A stretch of DNA of 64,000 bases from Trichormus sp. M33_DOE_039. Its GTDB lineage: Bacteria; Cyanobacteriota; Cyanobacteriia; Cyanobacteriales; Nostocaceae. The notes under the pieces are model-generated. The model saw only the letters and a list, made by a program, of their open reading frames with translations. It was not told the DNA's origin and did no database searches. A program made the position numbers and the translations under genes. Every line of letters begins with the position of its first letter. Within the stretch, counting starts at the first letter, position 1. Below are positions 21,254 to 31,864 of this stretch, in pieces. The stretch spans positions 29,432-93,431 of the forward strand of contig DVDT01000069.1 in the NCBI GenBank assembly GCA_015296085.1, written 5' to 3'.

Positions 21254-22129
21254 TTATGCTTGACGCTGGGCAACACACATCAAAGACAATGCTGCTTCTG
21301 GTAAATCAGGATTGATACCTGATAATATCTGAGCTAGACGACACTTCCAACTTGACCGACCATACTTTCCCTTTAGCACTTCTGCTCCAACTGTATGATT
21401 GTGAGGATAGAGCCTAACTTTAAAGCCTAGTGGTTCTAGTACCTGATAGTAGAGTTCAGGTGTTACGCCATCACCAGGTTTGTGATGAATCTCCGTTTCT
21501 AAACCCCAAAATTGCTCTTCATCCGTCGAGTGTCCACCCCTTTTTATTTGCCGATATATTGGTAAGCGGGCATTCCAAAATATCAGTCCTAAACCTCGAA
21601 ATTGATATGCAGTCAGTTGAGGATCATGATCAGTAATTAACAATCCGCCAGGGCGAACTAGCCTAGCTGCTTCCTTTAATGTTTTTGCCATGTCATCGCA
21701 ATGGTGTAAACAGGCGTTAGCCATAACAATGTCTGCAAAACCTGAAATCAATGGCAAATCTTGGGCATCTGCTAATACTGGGGTGTAACCAAGATGCTGA
21801 GACATTTTCAGCGCGCCATAAGATACATCTACACCGATTAATAAGCGAGGTTCACCACAATGTTCTTTTAAAGACGCATACAAATTACCAGGTCCACAAC
21901 CTATATCCACAACAATTTTGTTATGCCAACTACCAATGACAGCAAGCCAAAGAGCTACAAATTTATCATCTCTATGACAGGCTGCAAAATAATTTTTTGC
22001 CCATTCTGGATGACCAAAGTAATGGCTGTTTGCTTGGATAGCTGGTGTTACATTTATTATTTTGTTAACAAAAATTCCTTCTTCACACCTATCAAAATTG
22101 TTTTTTAAAACCAAATATTCCTTGAACAT
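21254..22129 (-). CDS. Class I SAM-dependent methyltransferase (start trimmed from 22216 by comparison with its paralog)
   Basis: VVDIGCGPGNLYASLKEHCG, ACLHHCDDMAKTLKEAARLVRPGGLLITDHDPQ; paralog of 23700..24596. Confidence 0.88.
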   Translation of the reverse strand: MFKEYLVLKNNFDRCEEGIFVNKIINVTPAIQANSHYFGHPEWAKNYFAACHRDDKFVALWLAVIGSWHNKIVVDIGCGPGNLYASLKEHCGEPRLLIGVDVSYGALKMSQHLGYTPVLADAQDLPLISGFADIVMANACLHHCDDMAKTLKEAARLVRPGGLLITDHDPQLTAYQFRGLGLIFWNARLPIYRQIKRGGHSTDEEQFWGLETEIHHKPGDGVTPELYYQVLEPLGFKVRLYPHNHTVGAEVLKGKYGRSSWKCRLAQILSGINPDLPEAALSLMCVAQRQA

Positions 22130-22572
22130 CTTTTTAATACATGATTTTAATGTCAAAGATGACAAAAATAACATACAGCAGAATTTTAAAAAAGTCAAAG
22201 CAACAAATTTAACCAAAAAAGTTCAAAAATATTTGTGATTTTCCCGACTTTCTTGTCTTCATATAAATCACATAATTTGTATATTTAGCAACCATATCTA
22301 CCTCTTGAGTGAGCAATAAATTTTTTGAATAGAGTAGAAATTAGTTTAGGTTTAATTAAATGAAATATGGTGTTTGTTCGGGAAACCCTTCTATTTCAAA
22401 ACCTGTTAGCAATTAGTTATGGGATCACTTATTCCAGAAATAGTGAATGTAAACACCTAATGGAGAATGATTAAAGGTAAATGTACTAATGGCGGTGTCA
22501 TTTTAGTATTGACTTCTGGTGTGCCTATTTTTTCTACCTAACAGAAAAATAAGCACCCCCGAATTAAATCGG

Positions 22573-23394
22573 CTATTTTTTATAAAAATGAGGTTTTTTA
22601 AGTTTATGCTTAAAAATTTTCCGCACCATATTGCGTAAAGTAGCATCTCCACGCAAGACCACATCTCGTAGTTGTTGTTCTGGGCGACCTCGGAAGGAGG
22701 TAACGTGATAATATTTTTCAGGTGTAGCGGGTTGTGGTGAGAAGTAATAGTTTGATATACAACAACGGCGACCATGATGATTAATAGGGCTGACTGAGTG
22801 CCAGGAAGTCCTATTTGTCACCATAATTACTAGTCGATTAAACTTACTGTGAATAGTTCTACAAGGCTGTTTTAAGCCTCGATCCCAAAGTTCCAAATTA
22901 CCGCCATAATCTTCTTGCCAATCAGGAGTTACATAATACAGTAAATTCAAAACTCGATAGTTCTTAATATCTTTATCATGGGAATTATCCAAGTGAGGAT
23001 TTAAAAAGCAGCCATACTCCATCAAGCTAAAACCAGCAGCGTAGAGATATTCATCTGCCACTAATGTTTCAAATCCAGTGATATCTGCAATTAAACTTAC
23101 TATTCTAGTATCCTGAAAAGCATAAATAATCTCTTCTAAAATAGGATTATATTTATTTAACTGAATCCCAACATATTTATGTTCTCTGATGTCTTTTAAT
23201 GGCAATAATTCTTCTTTATTAGGGAAAGCTTTGTAAATTTCAATGACATCACTTTCATTCAATAAATCATCAATATAGCAACTATTTATCCGGTCTTTAA
23301 TAGCAAAATCATGCTTTAAGTTAGTTTGATAAGTGTCGAGCTTTTTTAAAATTTGCTCGGCATAATAATTTCGTAGATCATTTTTGGATAACAT
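22573..23394 (-). CDS. 2OG-Fe(II) oxygenase (prolyl-4-hydroxylase-like)
   Basis: FLNPHLDNSHDKDIKNYRVLNLLYYVTPDWQEDYGGNLELWD...NRLVIMVTNRTSWHSVSPI (HxD...H and downstream Arg region). Confidence 0.85.
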   Translation of the reverse strand: MLSKNDLRNYYAEQILKKLDTYQTNLKHDFAIKDRINSCYIDDLLNESDVIEIYKAFPNKEELLPLKDIREHKYVGIQLNKYNPILEEIIYAFQDTRIVSLIADITGFETLVADEYLYAAGFSLMEYGCFLNPHLDNSHDKDIKNYRVLNLLYYVTPDWQEDYGGNLELWDRGLKQPCRTIHSKFNRLVIMVTNRTSWHSVSPINHHGRRCCISNYYFSPQPATPEKYYHVTSFRGRPEQQLRDVVLRGDATLRNMVRKIFKHKLKKPHFYKK

Positions 23395-23699
23395 TTATAA
23401 TTCATCCTGATTTTATCAATGCAAATACATTATTGTTGTGCTTTTAATCAAAAGAATAACCTCTGTATGCAGATTATGCAAAATTTTAAATCTTCAAATT
23501 TTGGTATTTTGGTTTATGAAATAATTAGAGTTTTCTGTGTTTTTTAGACAAACGCATACTTGTATAGAAAATGTCAACTCCAATTATACATAAAATTCTT
23601 GTTTATTTTCAATAAAGCCCCGTTAATTGCAAAAACAATTTGGTATATTCGTGTTGTTAACAGATAAATTAAGTAAAGATACGGTTAAACGTATAGCTT

Positions 23700-24596
23700 A
23701 TGTTAAAACAAGCAACCAAAAATTATTTTCAATATTTTGCCCAACCACAGGAGATTGAGAGATGGGATGAAGATATTATTGTTTGCAAAATTTCCAACCT
23801 AACTCCAGCTATTCAAGCTAACAGTTACTATTTTGGGCATCCAGAATGGGGGCTAAATTACTTTGAAGCGTGCCACAGAGACGAGAAATTTGTTGAACTG
23901 TGGCGAGAAGTAATTGGTAGTTGGCATGACAAAATAGTTGTGGATATTGGTTGTGGCCCCGGCAACGTCTATGCTGCTCTGAAAGAGTTTTGTGGCGAAC
24001 CAGAGTTGTTAGTTGGTGTAGATGTTTCTCTGGGTGCTTTGAAAATAGCTCACCAACTAGGATATACAGCAATTTTGGCAGACGCTCACAATATACCTTT
24101 GGTTTCTGGGTTTGCTGATATTGTTATGCTCAATGCGAGCTTACACCATTGTGATGATATGCCCAAGGTGTTACAGCAGGCTGCTAAGTTGGTAAGACCT
24201 GGTGGGTTGTTAATTACAGATCATGATCCGCAAAAAAGTGCCTATCAATTTAAAGGTTTAGGTTGGTTATTATGGCAATTGCGGTTGCCAATTTATCGGT
24301 TGATGAAACGAGGTGGACATTCCACCACCGAAGAACAATCTTGGGGTTTAGCAACAGAAGTACATCACAAAGTTTGTGATGGTGTGACATCAGAAATGTT
24401 TTACGAAATGCTAGAACCTATGGGATTTGAAGTTAAGGTTTATCCCCATAACCATATGGTAGGTGCAGCAGCATTAAAAGGTGACTATGGTCAGCCTTTT
24501 TGGAAGTATCGCATAGCTCAGAAATTATCAGGTATAAACCCTAACTCTCCAGAGGCGGCATTATCGTTAATGTGTGTTGCTACCCGTATAAATTGA
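23700..24596 (+). CDS. Class I SAM-dependent methyltransferase
   Basis: VVDIGCGPGNVYAALKEFCGEPELLVGVDVS; very similar to 21254..22129. Confidence 0.9.
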   Translation: MLKQATKNYFQYFAQPQEIERWDEDIIVCKISNLTPAIQANSYYFGHPEWGLNYFEACHRDEKFVELWREVIGSWHDKIVVDIGCGPGNVYAALKEFCGEPELLVGVDVSLGALKIAHQLGYTAILADAHNIPLVSGFADIVMLNASLHHCDDMPKVLQQAAKLVRPGGLLITDHDPQKSAYQFKGLGWLLWQLRLPIYRLMKRGGHSTTEEQSWGLATEVHHKVCDGVTSEMFYEMLEPMGFEVKVYPHNHMVGAAALKGDYGQPFWKYRIAQKLSGINPNSPEAALSLMCVATRIN

Positions 24597-24627
24597 TCTT
24601 GATCAAATTATGGGTATGTCAGATTTG

Positions 24628-25455
24628 TCAATTGCTTTTGAAACTTTCTGCTTCAATCAAACGTATTGCTAGGATAGTTTCTGCCAAGACACGCTGAAAT
24701 ACATAATACCAACCACGCCAACCATCAAAAATCCAGCCTTCGAGAATTAAGCAGTAGATGAAGACCAACCAAGGTGCTAAGATTTTTTGTCTGCGGATAC
24801 GATCAACCCAATCTAGTTCATTTATGGGAGTTTCTAGGAGTTTTTTGGCTTCTAGCACTGTGTAGCGTTCTTGCGCCCATAACCAGCGACTAAAAGGTTT
24901 GCGATCGTCGTGGTAAATGTAAGCAGATAATACATCTGATTTACCAGTCAGTTGTAAAACTTGTGTGTGTCCGTCATCGATGTAAGTAGCTTTGCTTTTT
25001 TTAAATAAAACTTGGCGGGGAGGGAGGATTCGAGTGTTGCGGACAGGTTGACCAAACACACAATACTTGAACTTGACAAAGTAGCCGTCTATTTGTCCAT
25101 CGACTGGTAAGGTGGCGATTTCAGAAATTAAATCATCCGTAACTACATAATCTGCATCCAGAGAGAGTATCCAAGGGGATTGAACTTGTTCTAAACCATA
25201 GTTCCATTGTTTACCGTGGGTATCAAACTCACGCTGAAAAACATTGACTTGGGAATAGGATTGAAGAATTTCCAGGGTTGTATCAGTACTATAGCTATCA
25301 ATAACTATGATTTTTTTTGCCCAGGTCAGACACTCAAGTGTACGGCCAATATTGGGGGTTTCATTATAAGTCAGAATTAGGGGAGTGATTTGCTCTAACA
25401 TGGATGTGCTTATGCCATCGGAGTTAGACCAATTCTGTGTAGTAGGTGTTTGCAT
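24628..25455 (-). CDS. Glycosyltransferase family 2
   Basis: ITPLILTYNETPNIGRTLECLTWAKKIIVIDSYSTDTTLEI, LSLDADYVVTDDLI. Confidence 0.9.
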   Translation of the reverse strand: MQTPTTQNWSNSDGISTSMLEQITPLILTYNETPNIGRTLECLTWAKKIIVIDSYSTDTTLEILQSYSQVNVFQREFDTHGKQWNYGLEQVQSPWILSLDADYVVTDDLISEIATLPVDGQIDGYFVKFKYCVFGQPVRNTRILPPRQVLFKKSKATYIDDGHTQVLQLTGKSDVLSAYIYHDDRKPFSRWLWAQERYTVLEAKKLLETPINELDWVDRIRRQKILAPWLVFIYCLILEGWIFDGWRGWYYVFQRVLAETILAIRLIEAESFKSN

Positions 25456-26188
25456 AAGAATTTAGATAGTTGATACAGTTGGCAGTTGGGTTTTTTATTG
25501 AATAGCGTACCTGTAACGTTTTTTGCTTGAGTGAGATAAATCTCATTGAGGTTGGAGGCTAGAATTTAAAGGTTAAAGCATACCTCATGTTATGAGCATC
25601 TTCTACAAGCTAGGGTTTGGGGATGTTTGCCCAATCGGATGATTCAGTGTAATCCATAAAATATGCTTAATTTAACAGGTCGGCAACAAGATTAGGCGTT
25701 TGAGCATATGTATAAGCTAAATTTAGTAAATATTTATACTAAAAAGCAGGACAAATATAGTGTTTAGTATCTTTTTTATCCTAAAAAAGATTTTACAGTG
25801 TTGTCTTAATTAAATAAAAGCTTAAGTGTTCAATCATGGGCTAAAACCACAATTGCTATTTATTGATTTACACAAAATAGCATTACTCCTGTATAGTCAG
25901 CCATGCTTGAGTATAATTTTTATCACTGCTTCCTGTTGCTTACTGAGATTAAATGCTTAGGAGAGGCGAGATTATCGTTTTGGCAAAGCTTTTTGACGCT
26001 GGTATAAAGTCTAAGAATTTTTGTTGAGTTTTTCTTAGATATGTTGTAGCAAGAATTGTGTATACGGTTTTTAAAGCTATGATTTAGCCAAAAGTAATTT
26101 TTAATTTTGAGTATACTTTACTGGTCTGAGAGAAAGACTATATTTGTGGCGATCGCTATAGCTATAATTTAGTCTTTCTCACTTGTGA

Positions 26189-26398
26189 TTAATTTTTTTG
26201 TTTTAAAAACCTATTAGTGCTAGCTAAAACCGCAATCAGAAGCAGAAGTTGTACTTGCCAGGGTGCTAGAATCAAGCTCAAAATTAGACTAATAATCGTG
26301 AAAATACTGATAATATAGCCTATTTCATCACGGCATTTTTGCGATATGTATCCTGTTGCTAGACCAGTAACAAGAGGAATCAAAAAAAACAAGGGCAT
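26189..26398 (-). CDS. Small hypothetical membrane protein
   Basis: 69 aa with three hydrophobic stretches. Confidence 0.4.
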   Translation of the reverse strand: MPLFFLIPLVTGLATGYISQKCRDEIGYIISIFTIISLILSLILAPWQVQLLLLIAVLASTNRFLKQKN

Positions 26399-26637
26399 TT
26401 TTACTTACCTCTACAGCGAAAATGTAAATCTTTGATAAAAAATTATAGAAACTGTTTTTCTGTTTGTGGTTAATATTACAACTTAGTTGATTACCTTACA
26501 ATACATTACTTAATATAACTACGTATTTTGTTAAAATTACAAAATTATTATAGTAAATTAGCTTAACACTCAGTGCTGTCACTGGTGCAACGATTTAGCA
26601 TATTACCTCTAGGACTTAATATTTTCTGAAACACTCA

Positions 26638-28797
26638 ATGCACAACATTCCTCACCTACTAGCAACTGAACTAGAACTTAAACCCTATCAGGTAGAAAAC
26701 GCGCTAGAACTTTTGGCAGAGGGTGCTACAGTTCCCTTCATTGCACGTTATCGCAAAGAACGCACTGGAGAAATGAATGAAATCCAACTGCGGGAACTGG
26801 CTGATAGGTATACTTACTTAACAGAATTGGAGGAAAGGAAGTCAGTAATTTTAAAAGCGATCGCCGAACAAGGTAAGCTGACAGCAGACTTACAAAACAA
26901 AATTTCATCTTGCTTACAAAAAACCGAACTTGAGGATTTATACCTACCATATCGACCAAAACGCCGGACTCGTGCAACTATCGCAAGAGAGAAAGGTTTG
27001 CAATCATTGGCAGACTTTATCAAAGCTTTAAATGTTAAAAATCCTGTTTCCGCATCATTGCAGGAAGAAGCAGCGAAATATATTTCGGAAACTACAGGGG
27101 TAAAAACCGTAGATGAAGCTTTAAAAGGTGCGGCTGATATCTTAGCGGAAGAAGTAGCAGAAAAAGCCGATTTACGCGCCTATATTCGCGATTATTTCTT
27201 AGAAAATGGTGTCTTCATCTCCCGGATTAAAGATGATTACCCTGAAGGTACAACAAAGTTTGAAATGTACCGAAACTATCAAATTAAAGTTAAAAATATT
27301 GCTCCCCATAATATGTTGGCTTTATGTCGGGGAGAAGTTGAAGGGATATTAAACTTTGATATTGCTTTTGAAGAAGATTTTGTTCTCTCGTATCTAGAAT
27401 CGCAAGAAATTAAAACTAAAGTGCGGGGAATTCGAGATTTTTATCAAGCGATGCTGAAAGATGCTTTTAATCGTCTGATGAAGAATTCTCTGATAGGAGA
27501 AGTAATTGCAGACAAGAAAACCTATGCAGATATTGAATCAATCAAGACTTTTGAAGCAAATCTCCGAGAATTATTACTATCTGCACCTGCGGGAATGAAA
27601 CCAACTTTAGCAATAGACCCCGGATTCAGAACGGGTTGTAAAGTAGCAGTTTTAGAACAAACTGGCAAATTTTTAGAATATCAAGCGATATTTCCGCATC
27701 AGGCTGCTGAACAACGGACTAAAGCAGCACAAGCTCTCAAAAATTTGATAACAAAATACAAAATTGAATTAATTGCTATTGGTAATGGTACAGCTTCCCG
27801 TGAAACAGATGAATTTGTTACGCAAGTATTACAAACACTAGACCAGAAACCTATTAAAGTAATAGTCAATGAGTCTGGTGCATCTATATATTCTGCTAGT
27901 AAAGTGGCAATTGATGAGTTTCCTGATTTAGATATTACAGTCCGTGGTGCTATTAGTATTGGTCGGCGATTACAAGACCCTTTAGCAGAATTAGTTAAAA
28001 TTGATCCTAAATCAATTGGTGTAGGACAATATCAGCATGATGTTGATCAAAAGTTATTGAAAAAGAAATTAGATGAGACTGTAGAAAGTTGTGTGAACTA
28101 TGTTGGTGTAGACTTAAATACAGCATCTAAGGAACTATTAACTTTTGTTTCGGGGATTACCCCGACAGTTGCTAATAATATTGTGGCCTATCGCAATCAG
28201 CATGGAGCATTTAGAAATCGCCAACAGTTGTTAAAGGTAGCTAAACTAGGGCCTAAAGCCTTTGAGCAAGCAGCTGGGTTTTTGCGTATTCGTGGCGGGG
28301 ATAACCCTTTGGATAATACAGCAGTGCATCCAGAAAGTTACCCAGTAGTAGAAGCGATCGCCTCTGACTTAAACGTATCATTAAATCAAGTCACGCAAAT
28401 TGCCGAAAAACTGCAAAAAACCAGCTTAAAAAAATATGTTACTGACACCGTTGGTGAACCTACACTGCGAGATATTCTCAAAGAACTAGAAAAACCAGGT
28501 AGAGACCCCCGTGCAGAATTTAAGTACGCTACCTTTAAAGAGGGAATTAAAGAAATCAGCGATTTGCAAGAAGGAATGGAATTAGAGGGAATTGTCACCA
28601 ATGTGGCCAATTTTGGTGCATTCGTTGATATTGGTGTCCACCAAGACGGCTTAGTGCATATCTCTCAACTTGCCGATAGATTTATCGATGACCCCAAAAA
28701 AGTGGTCAAAGTGGGACAAGTAGTAAAAGTGCGGGTATTAGAAATAAATGAAAAATTAAAGCGTATTAGTCTGTCGATGAAAGTAATCAAGCAGTAA
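26638..28797 (+). CDS. tex: Tex family RNA-binding transcriptional accessory protein
   Basis: VPFIARYRKERTGEMNEIQLREL, AIDPGFRTGCKVAVLE, C-terminal S1 domain (GIVTNVANFGAFVDIGVHQDGLVHISQLADRF). Confidence 0.95.
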   Translation: MHNIPHLLATELELKPYQVENALELLAEGATVPFIARYRKERTGEMNEIQLRELADRYTYLTELEERKSVILKAIAEQGKLTADLQNKISSCLQKTELEDLYLPYRPKRRTRATIAREKGLQSLADFIKALNVKNPVSASLQEEAAKYISETTGVKTVDEALKGAADILAEEVAEKADLRAYIRDYFLENGVFISRIKDDYPEGTTKFEMYRNYQIKVKNIAPHNMLALCRGEVEGILNFDIAFEEDFVLSYLESQEIKTKVRGIRDFYQAMLKDAFNRLMKNSLIGEVIADKKTYADIESIKTFEANLRELLLSAPAGMKPTLAIDPGFRTGCKVAVLEQTGKFLEYQAIFPHQAAEQRTKAAQALKNLITKYKIELIAIGNGTASRETDEFVTQVLQTLDQKPIKVIVNESGASIYSASKVAIDEFPDLDITVRGAISIGRRLQDPLAELVKIDPKSIGVGQYQHDVDQKLLKKKLDETVESCVNYVGVDLNTASKELLTFVSGITPTVANNIVAYRNQHGAFRNRQQLLKVAKLGPKAFEQAAGFLRIRGGDNPLDNTAVHPESYPVVEAIASDLNVSLNQVTQIAEKLQKTSLKKYVTDTVGEPTLRDILKELEKPGRDPRAEFKYATFKEGIKEISDLQEGMELEGIVTNVANFGAFVDIGVHQDGLVHISQLADRFIDDPKKVVKVGQVVKVRVLEINEKLKRISLSMKVIKQ

Positions 28798-29096
28798 AGA
28801 AGACCAGGAGAGAAGTTCGATCTGTTCGTGCAACGTCTAGCCAAGAGTCTTCCTCGAATCGAAACTTCTTTACGAGACGCTACGCGCAGCTTGCTTTTCC
28901 AGAGGGATACGGAGGGAGAAGGGAGATAAGGAAGCAGAGGCAGAACAACTCAAAACTCAAAACTAATGACTATTAGCTCAAATCATACCTTCGGAAGACA
29001 CACAATATATCTAACAAGAGATGCTAACACATAAGCCATTATTTAAAGATAGTAGAGGAAATTTCAAATAGTTTTCTCTAATTTTTAGGTAAGGAA

Positions 29097-29492
29097 ATGT
29101 TAGGAACTTTTTTAATCACTTTAGCGACCGCACTTAGCTTACTTATCGTTGATTTAGTTGTGCCTGGTGTTAACATTGCTAACTTCCCAGCAGCTTTAAT
29201 TGCTGCTTTAGCAATTGGTTTAATTAATGGGTCAGTCAAACCAGTTCTCTCAACCCTATCTTTACCCCTAAATTTCTTAACACTCGGAGCATTTTCTTTA
29301 GTAGTTAACGGCATTTGTTTCTCATTAGCAGCCGCACTAGTTCCAGGATTTAGTGTGCATGGACTTATTGCCTTTATTTTGGGACCTGTTGTTTTATCTT
29401 TTGCTAATACATTTATTAGCAAGTATTTCGCTGAAAGAAACCTCGCTTTGAATCCAGATGTAGATACTAAAGGTGAATTGCCATCCAGCTAG
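29097..29492 (+). CDS. Phage holin family (DUF360-like) 4-TM protein
   Basis: ALIAALAIGLINGSVKPVLSTLSLPLNFLTLGAFSLVVNGICFSLAAALVPGF. Confidence 0.8.
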   Translation: MLGTFLITLATALSLLIVDLVVPGVNIANFPAALIAALAIGLINGSVKPVLSTLSLPLNFLTLGAFSLVVNGICFSLAAALVPGFSVHGLIAFILGPVVLSFANTFISKYFAERNLALNPDVDTKGELPSS

Positions 29493-29627
29493 TCACAAAC
29501 ACCTTTAGCAAAATCAACCAAGTTGAATCGTTCTTGATTTCAATTAGAAGATAATGCCAAGGATGGAGTTGATAATTTGGTTGATTAAAGACAATGTAAA
29601 TAAACTTGAAAAGTTAACACAAATCTC

Positions 29628-29819
29628 ATGAAATTATTACGTTTTATTCTTGGATTATTACTACCACCATTGGGTGTTTTCTTGACTGTTGGAGTAGGGC
29701 CAACTTTAGTGATTAATATTTTACTTACACTTTTAGGTTGGCTTCCAGGCAGTATTCACGCAATTTGGGTGATTGCTAAACATGACGAACAATTGAATAC
29801 TGGAAGAGGTATTTACTAG
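29628..29819 (+). CDS. YqaE/Pmp3 family membrane protein
   Basis: LLPPLGVFLTVGVGPTLVINILLTLLGWLPGSIHAIWVI. Confidence 0.88.
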   Translation: MKLLRFILGLLLPPLGVFLTVGVGPTLVINILLTLLGWLPGSIHAIWVIAKHDEQLNTGRGIY

Positions 29820-29983
29820 AAAGTTAGATTAATCTAATTAAGATTAATGGGTAGGTTAATTCCTGCCTATTTTTTGTTAAAAAAATAGATTAAGTGGATA
29901 GGAATCTCACTTTTCACGCTATGTGGAAAAGTTAACGTGAAACCTAACCCCCAACCCCTTCCCTACAAGAGAAGGGGGAAAAT

Positions 29984-30011
29984 GTAGAGACGTTGCATGC
30001 AACGTCTCTAC
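29984..30011. repeat. 28-bp perfect palindrome GTAGAGACGTTGCATGCAACGTCTCTAC
   Basis: Perfect self-complement, second copy at 40150-40177. Confidence 0.95.
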
Positions 30012-30028
30012 AGTTGCAGGGAAGAGGT

Positions 30029-30048
30029 ACCCTACGGGAAGCAAGCTA
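30029..30048 (+). repeat. Small dispersed repeat ACCCTACGGGAAGCAAGCTA inserted in GAGGT^TGG
   Basis: Same 3' tail AGCAAGCTA and GGT junction as copies at 38059, 38276, 55989, 56655, 57537. Confidence 0.85.
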
Positions 30049-30107
30049 TGGAGAGGGGTTTTTAGATCCCGTGAAAAGTCAGGATAGGAATAACTAAATC
30101 TAAAATG

Positions 30108-30187
30108 TCATTGCGAGCGTTAGCGTCTCTGAGAGAAGCGAAGCAATTGCAAAGTCTCTGTGCTTGCTTCGCTTCTCTCGCAATGAC
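30108..30187. repeat. Inverted-repeat (MITE-like) element GTCATTGCGAG...CTCGCAATGAC
   Basis: Long imperfect palindrome with complementary ends. Confidence 0.75.
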
Positions 30188-30459
30188 AAGACACATTATA
30201 TTTATCTAACTCATCTAATTAATATGTTTAATTAATTTAAGTGGTAGTTTTATTTTAAATTGTTAAGTTATTAATAAAATTTGAGATTATATTTAAACGA
30301 AGAAATCTATTAATGCAATTTGTTCACTTCTCTGTAAGAGTATTTTGGCATTATTTCAAGATAAAAATCTTAATTATACTGAATAATAATTTTAAAGCTC
30401 CGATTTAGTGAATAAATCGGAGCTTTACTTAATGGGGATTAAAACGTAGAATAAAAAGC

Positions 30460-31260
30460 CTATTTGTGAACAATTTCTTTATCTTCTCTAACAGGCTCTT
30501 TATCTTTGAATAAATCCGCTGTTGCTAGCAATAATTCCCGTAAGGTTTGTTTAATTTGACGCTCTTTTCTAGCGATCGCTGTACCAGCCTCACCCAGTTT
30601 ATCCTCTAGTTGCGATCGCTTCTGCTCTACTTGTGTAGCCAAAGCCTCAGCTTGGGGACGAGCCTGACTATACCAGTTATTGGCTTCGTCTAGATAATGT
30701 TTGACTTCATCAGCGCGTCCGCCGTAGCGTGCAGCTAAATTAGCACGAACAATCGCTAGTTGTGCTTGTAGTTGAGCGTAGCGTTTTTTCAATAAACCTA
30801 CTTCTTCACTATCTTTGACAGCATTAATAGCCGATTCGATGGCATTCCTAGTATTAGGAGTATTTTCTGTACCACTGGCTTCAATTTCTGCTAAGATTCC
30901 ATCAACATCTTGCTGAATTTTTTCTTCTTCGCTATCTAGTTGAGCTTGGAGTCTTTGCAATTCCGACTGAGTTTTTACGATAGCTTCATGCCTTTTAGTA
31001 TTAACTCCTTCTATTGCACCCTCTATAGATGCAGTTACTTCTTCTTTTAACTCAGTGCTTTTGTCTTGGAGATTTTCAATTACTGCTGAAACTGCATCTC
31101 GGACAAGGGTACGAATTTCATGAGACCCTTCTTTAAACTCAGAAGCTACTTGAGCAACTGCTGATTTCACAATCTCACGAATGCGTTCAGTTCTTAACTG
31201 ACCAGTTGCTTTTGCTTGCTGTAAATCAGATTGAATCTGCTCTTTGATATTACTAGTCAT
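30460..31260 (-). CDS. Hypothetical coiled-coil protein
   Basis: 266 aa, Lys/Glu/Gln-rich heptad pattern throughout. Confidence 0.65.
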   Translation of the reverse strand: MTSNIKEQIQSDLQQAKATGQLRTERIREIVKSAVAQVASEFKEGSHEIRTLVRDAVSAVIENLQDKSTELKEEVTASIEGAIEGVNTKRHEAIVKTQSELQRLQAQLDSEEEKIQQDVDGILAEIEASGTENTPNTRNAIESAINAVKDSEEVGLLKKRYAQLQAQLAIVRANLAARYGGRADEVKHYLDEANNWYSQARPQAEALATQVEQKRSQLEDKLGEAGTAIARKERQIKQTLRELLLATADLFKDKEPVREDKEIVHK

Positions 31261-31505
31261 TTTTAATTCTTGCTATGTTAGGTAATTTGGATAAACTTCT
31301 TTAAGCATGGTCTTATAAACCTATTGTGGCGTGGAATTTTTAGATTAGGTACTTCCTTTAGATAGAATTTAAGAGAGTGACTTATTGAAAAATGTAGATA
31401 TTTTCATTGGTTATGAATTATTCAAAATGCTTGTGTGAGCGATCGCCTATGTATGAGAAGATAGGTATCGGTTGAGAATTATGATAATTATCAGGAATAG
31501 TATCC

Positions 31506-31838
31506 GTGAAAAAAATAGTCACGTTAGTATTGATTATATTATTGATGACAACTACTTTTGCCACACCTGTAAATGCTGTAGATACAGCCAAGGGAGCAAA
31601 TATCTTTAGTGTTCACTGTGCTGGTTGTCATATTAATGGTGGTAACATCATCAGACGTGGTAAGAACTTACAAAAAAAAGCACTTAAAAGATATGGTATG
31701 GATTCAATAGAAGCAATTACAAATATTGTTACTAACGGTAAAAGTAATATGTCAGCCTATAAAGACCGCCTAAGTGAGCAAGAAATTCAGGATGTTGCAG
31801 TTTATGTCCTAGAACAAGCAGAAAAAGGTTGGAAATAA
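31506..31838 (+). CDS. Cytochrome c6-like (class I c-type cytochrome)
   Basis: Signal peptide, GANIFSVHCAGCHINGGNIIRRGKNLQKKAL (CxxCH), MSAYKDRLSEQEIQDVAVYVLEQAEKGW. Confidence 0.9.
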   Translation: MKKIVTLVLIILLMTTTFATPVNAVDTAKGANIFSVHCAGCHINGGNIIRRGKNLQKKALKRYGMDSIEAITNIVTNGKSNMSAYKDRLSEQEIQDVAVYVLEQAEKGWK

Positions 31839-31864
31839 CAAAGTCATTAACTATTCATTATTAG

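Larger units (their letters stand above)
29906..30082. mobile_element. MITE-like element with 13-bp terminal inverted repeats and 9-bp target-site duplication
   Basis: CTCACTTTTCACG...CGTGAAAAGTCAG termini; GATAGGAAT directly flanks both ends (29897-29905 and 30083-30091). Confidence 0.8.

Noticed and set aside
22503-22775. ORF 22503..22775 minus
   Set aside because: Overlaps the 2OG-Fe(II) oxygenase in another frame with no recognisable motif.
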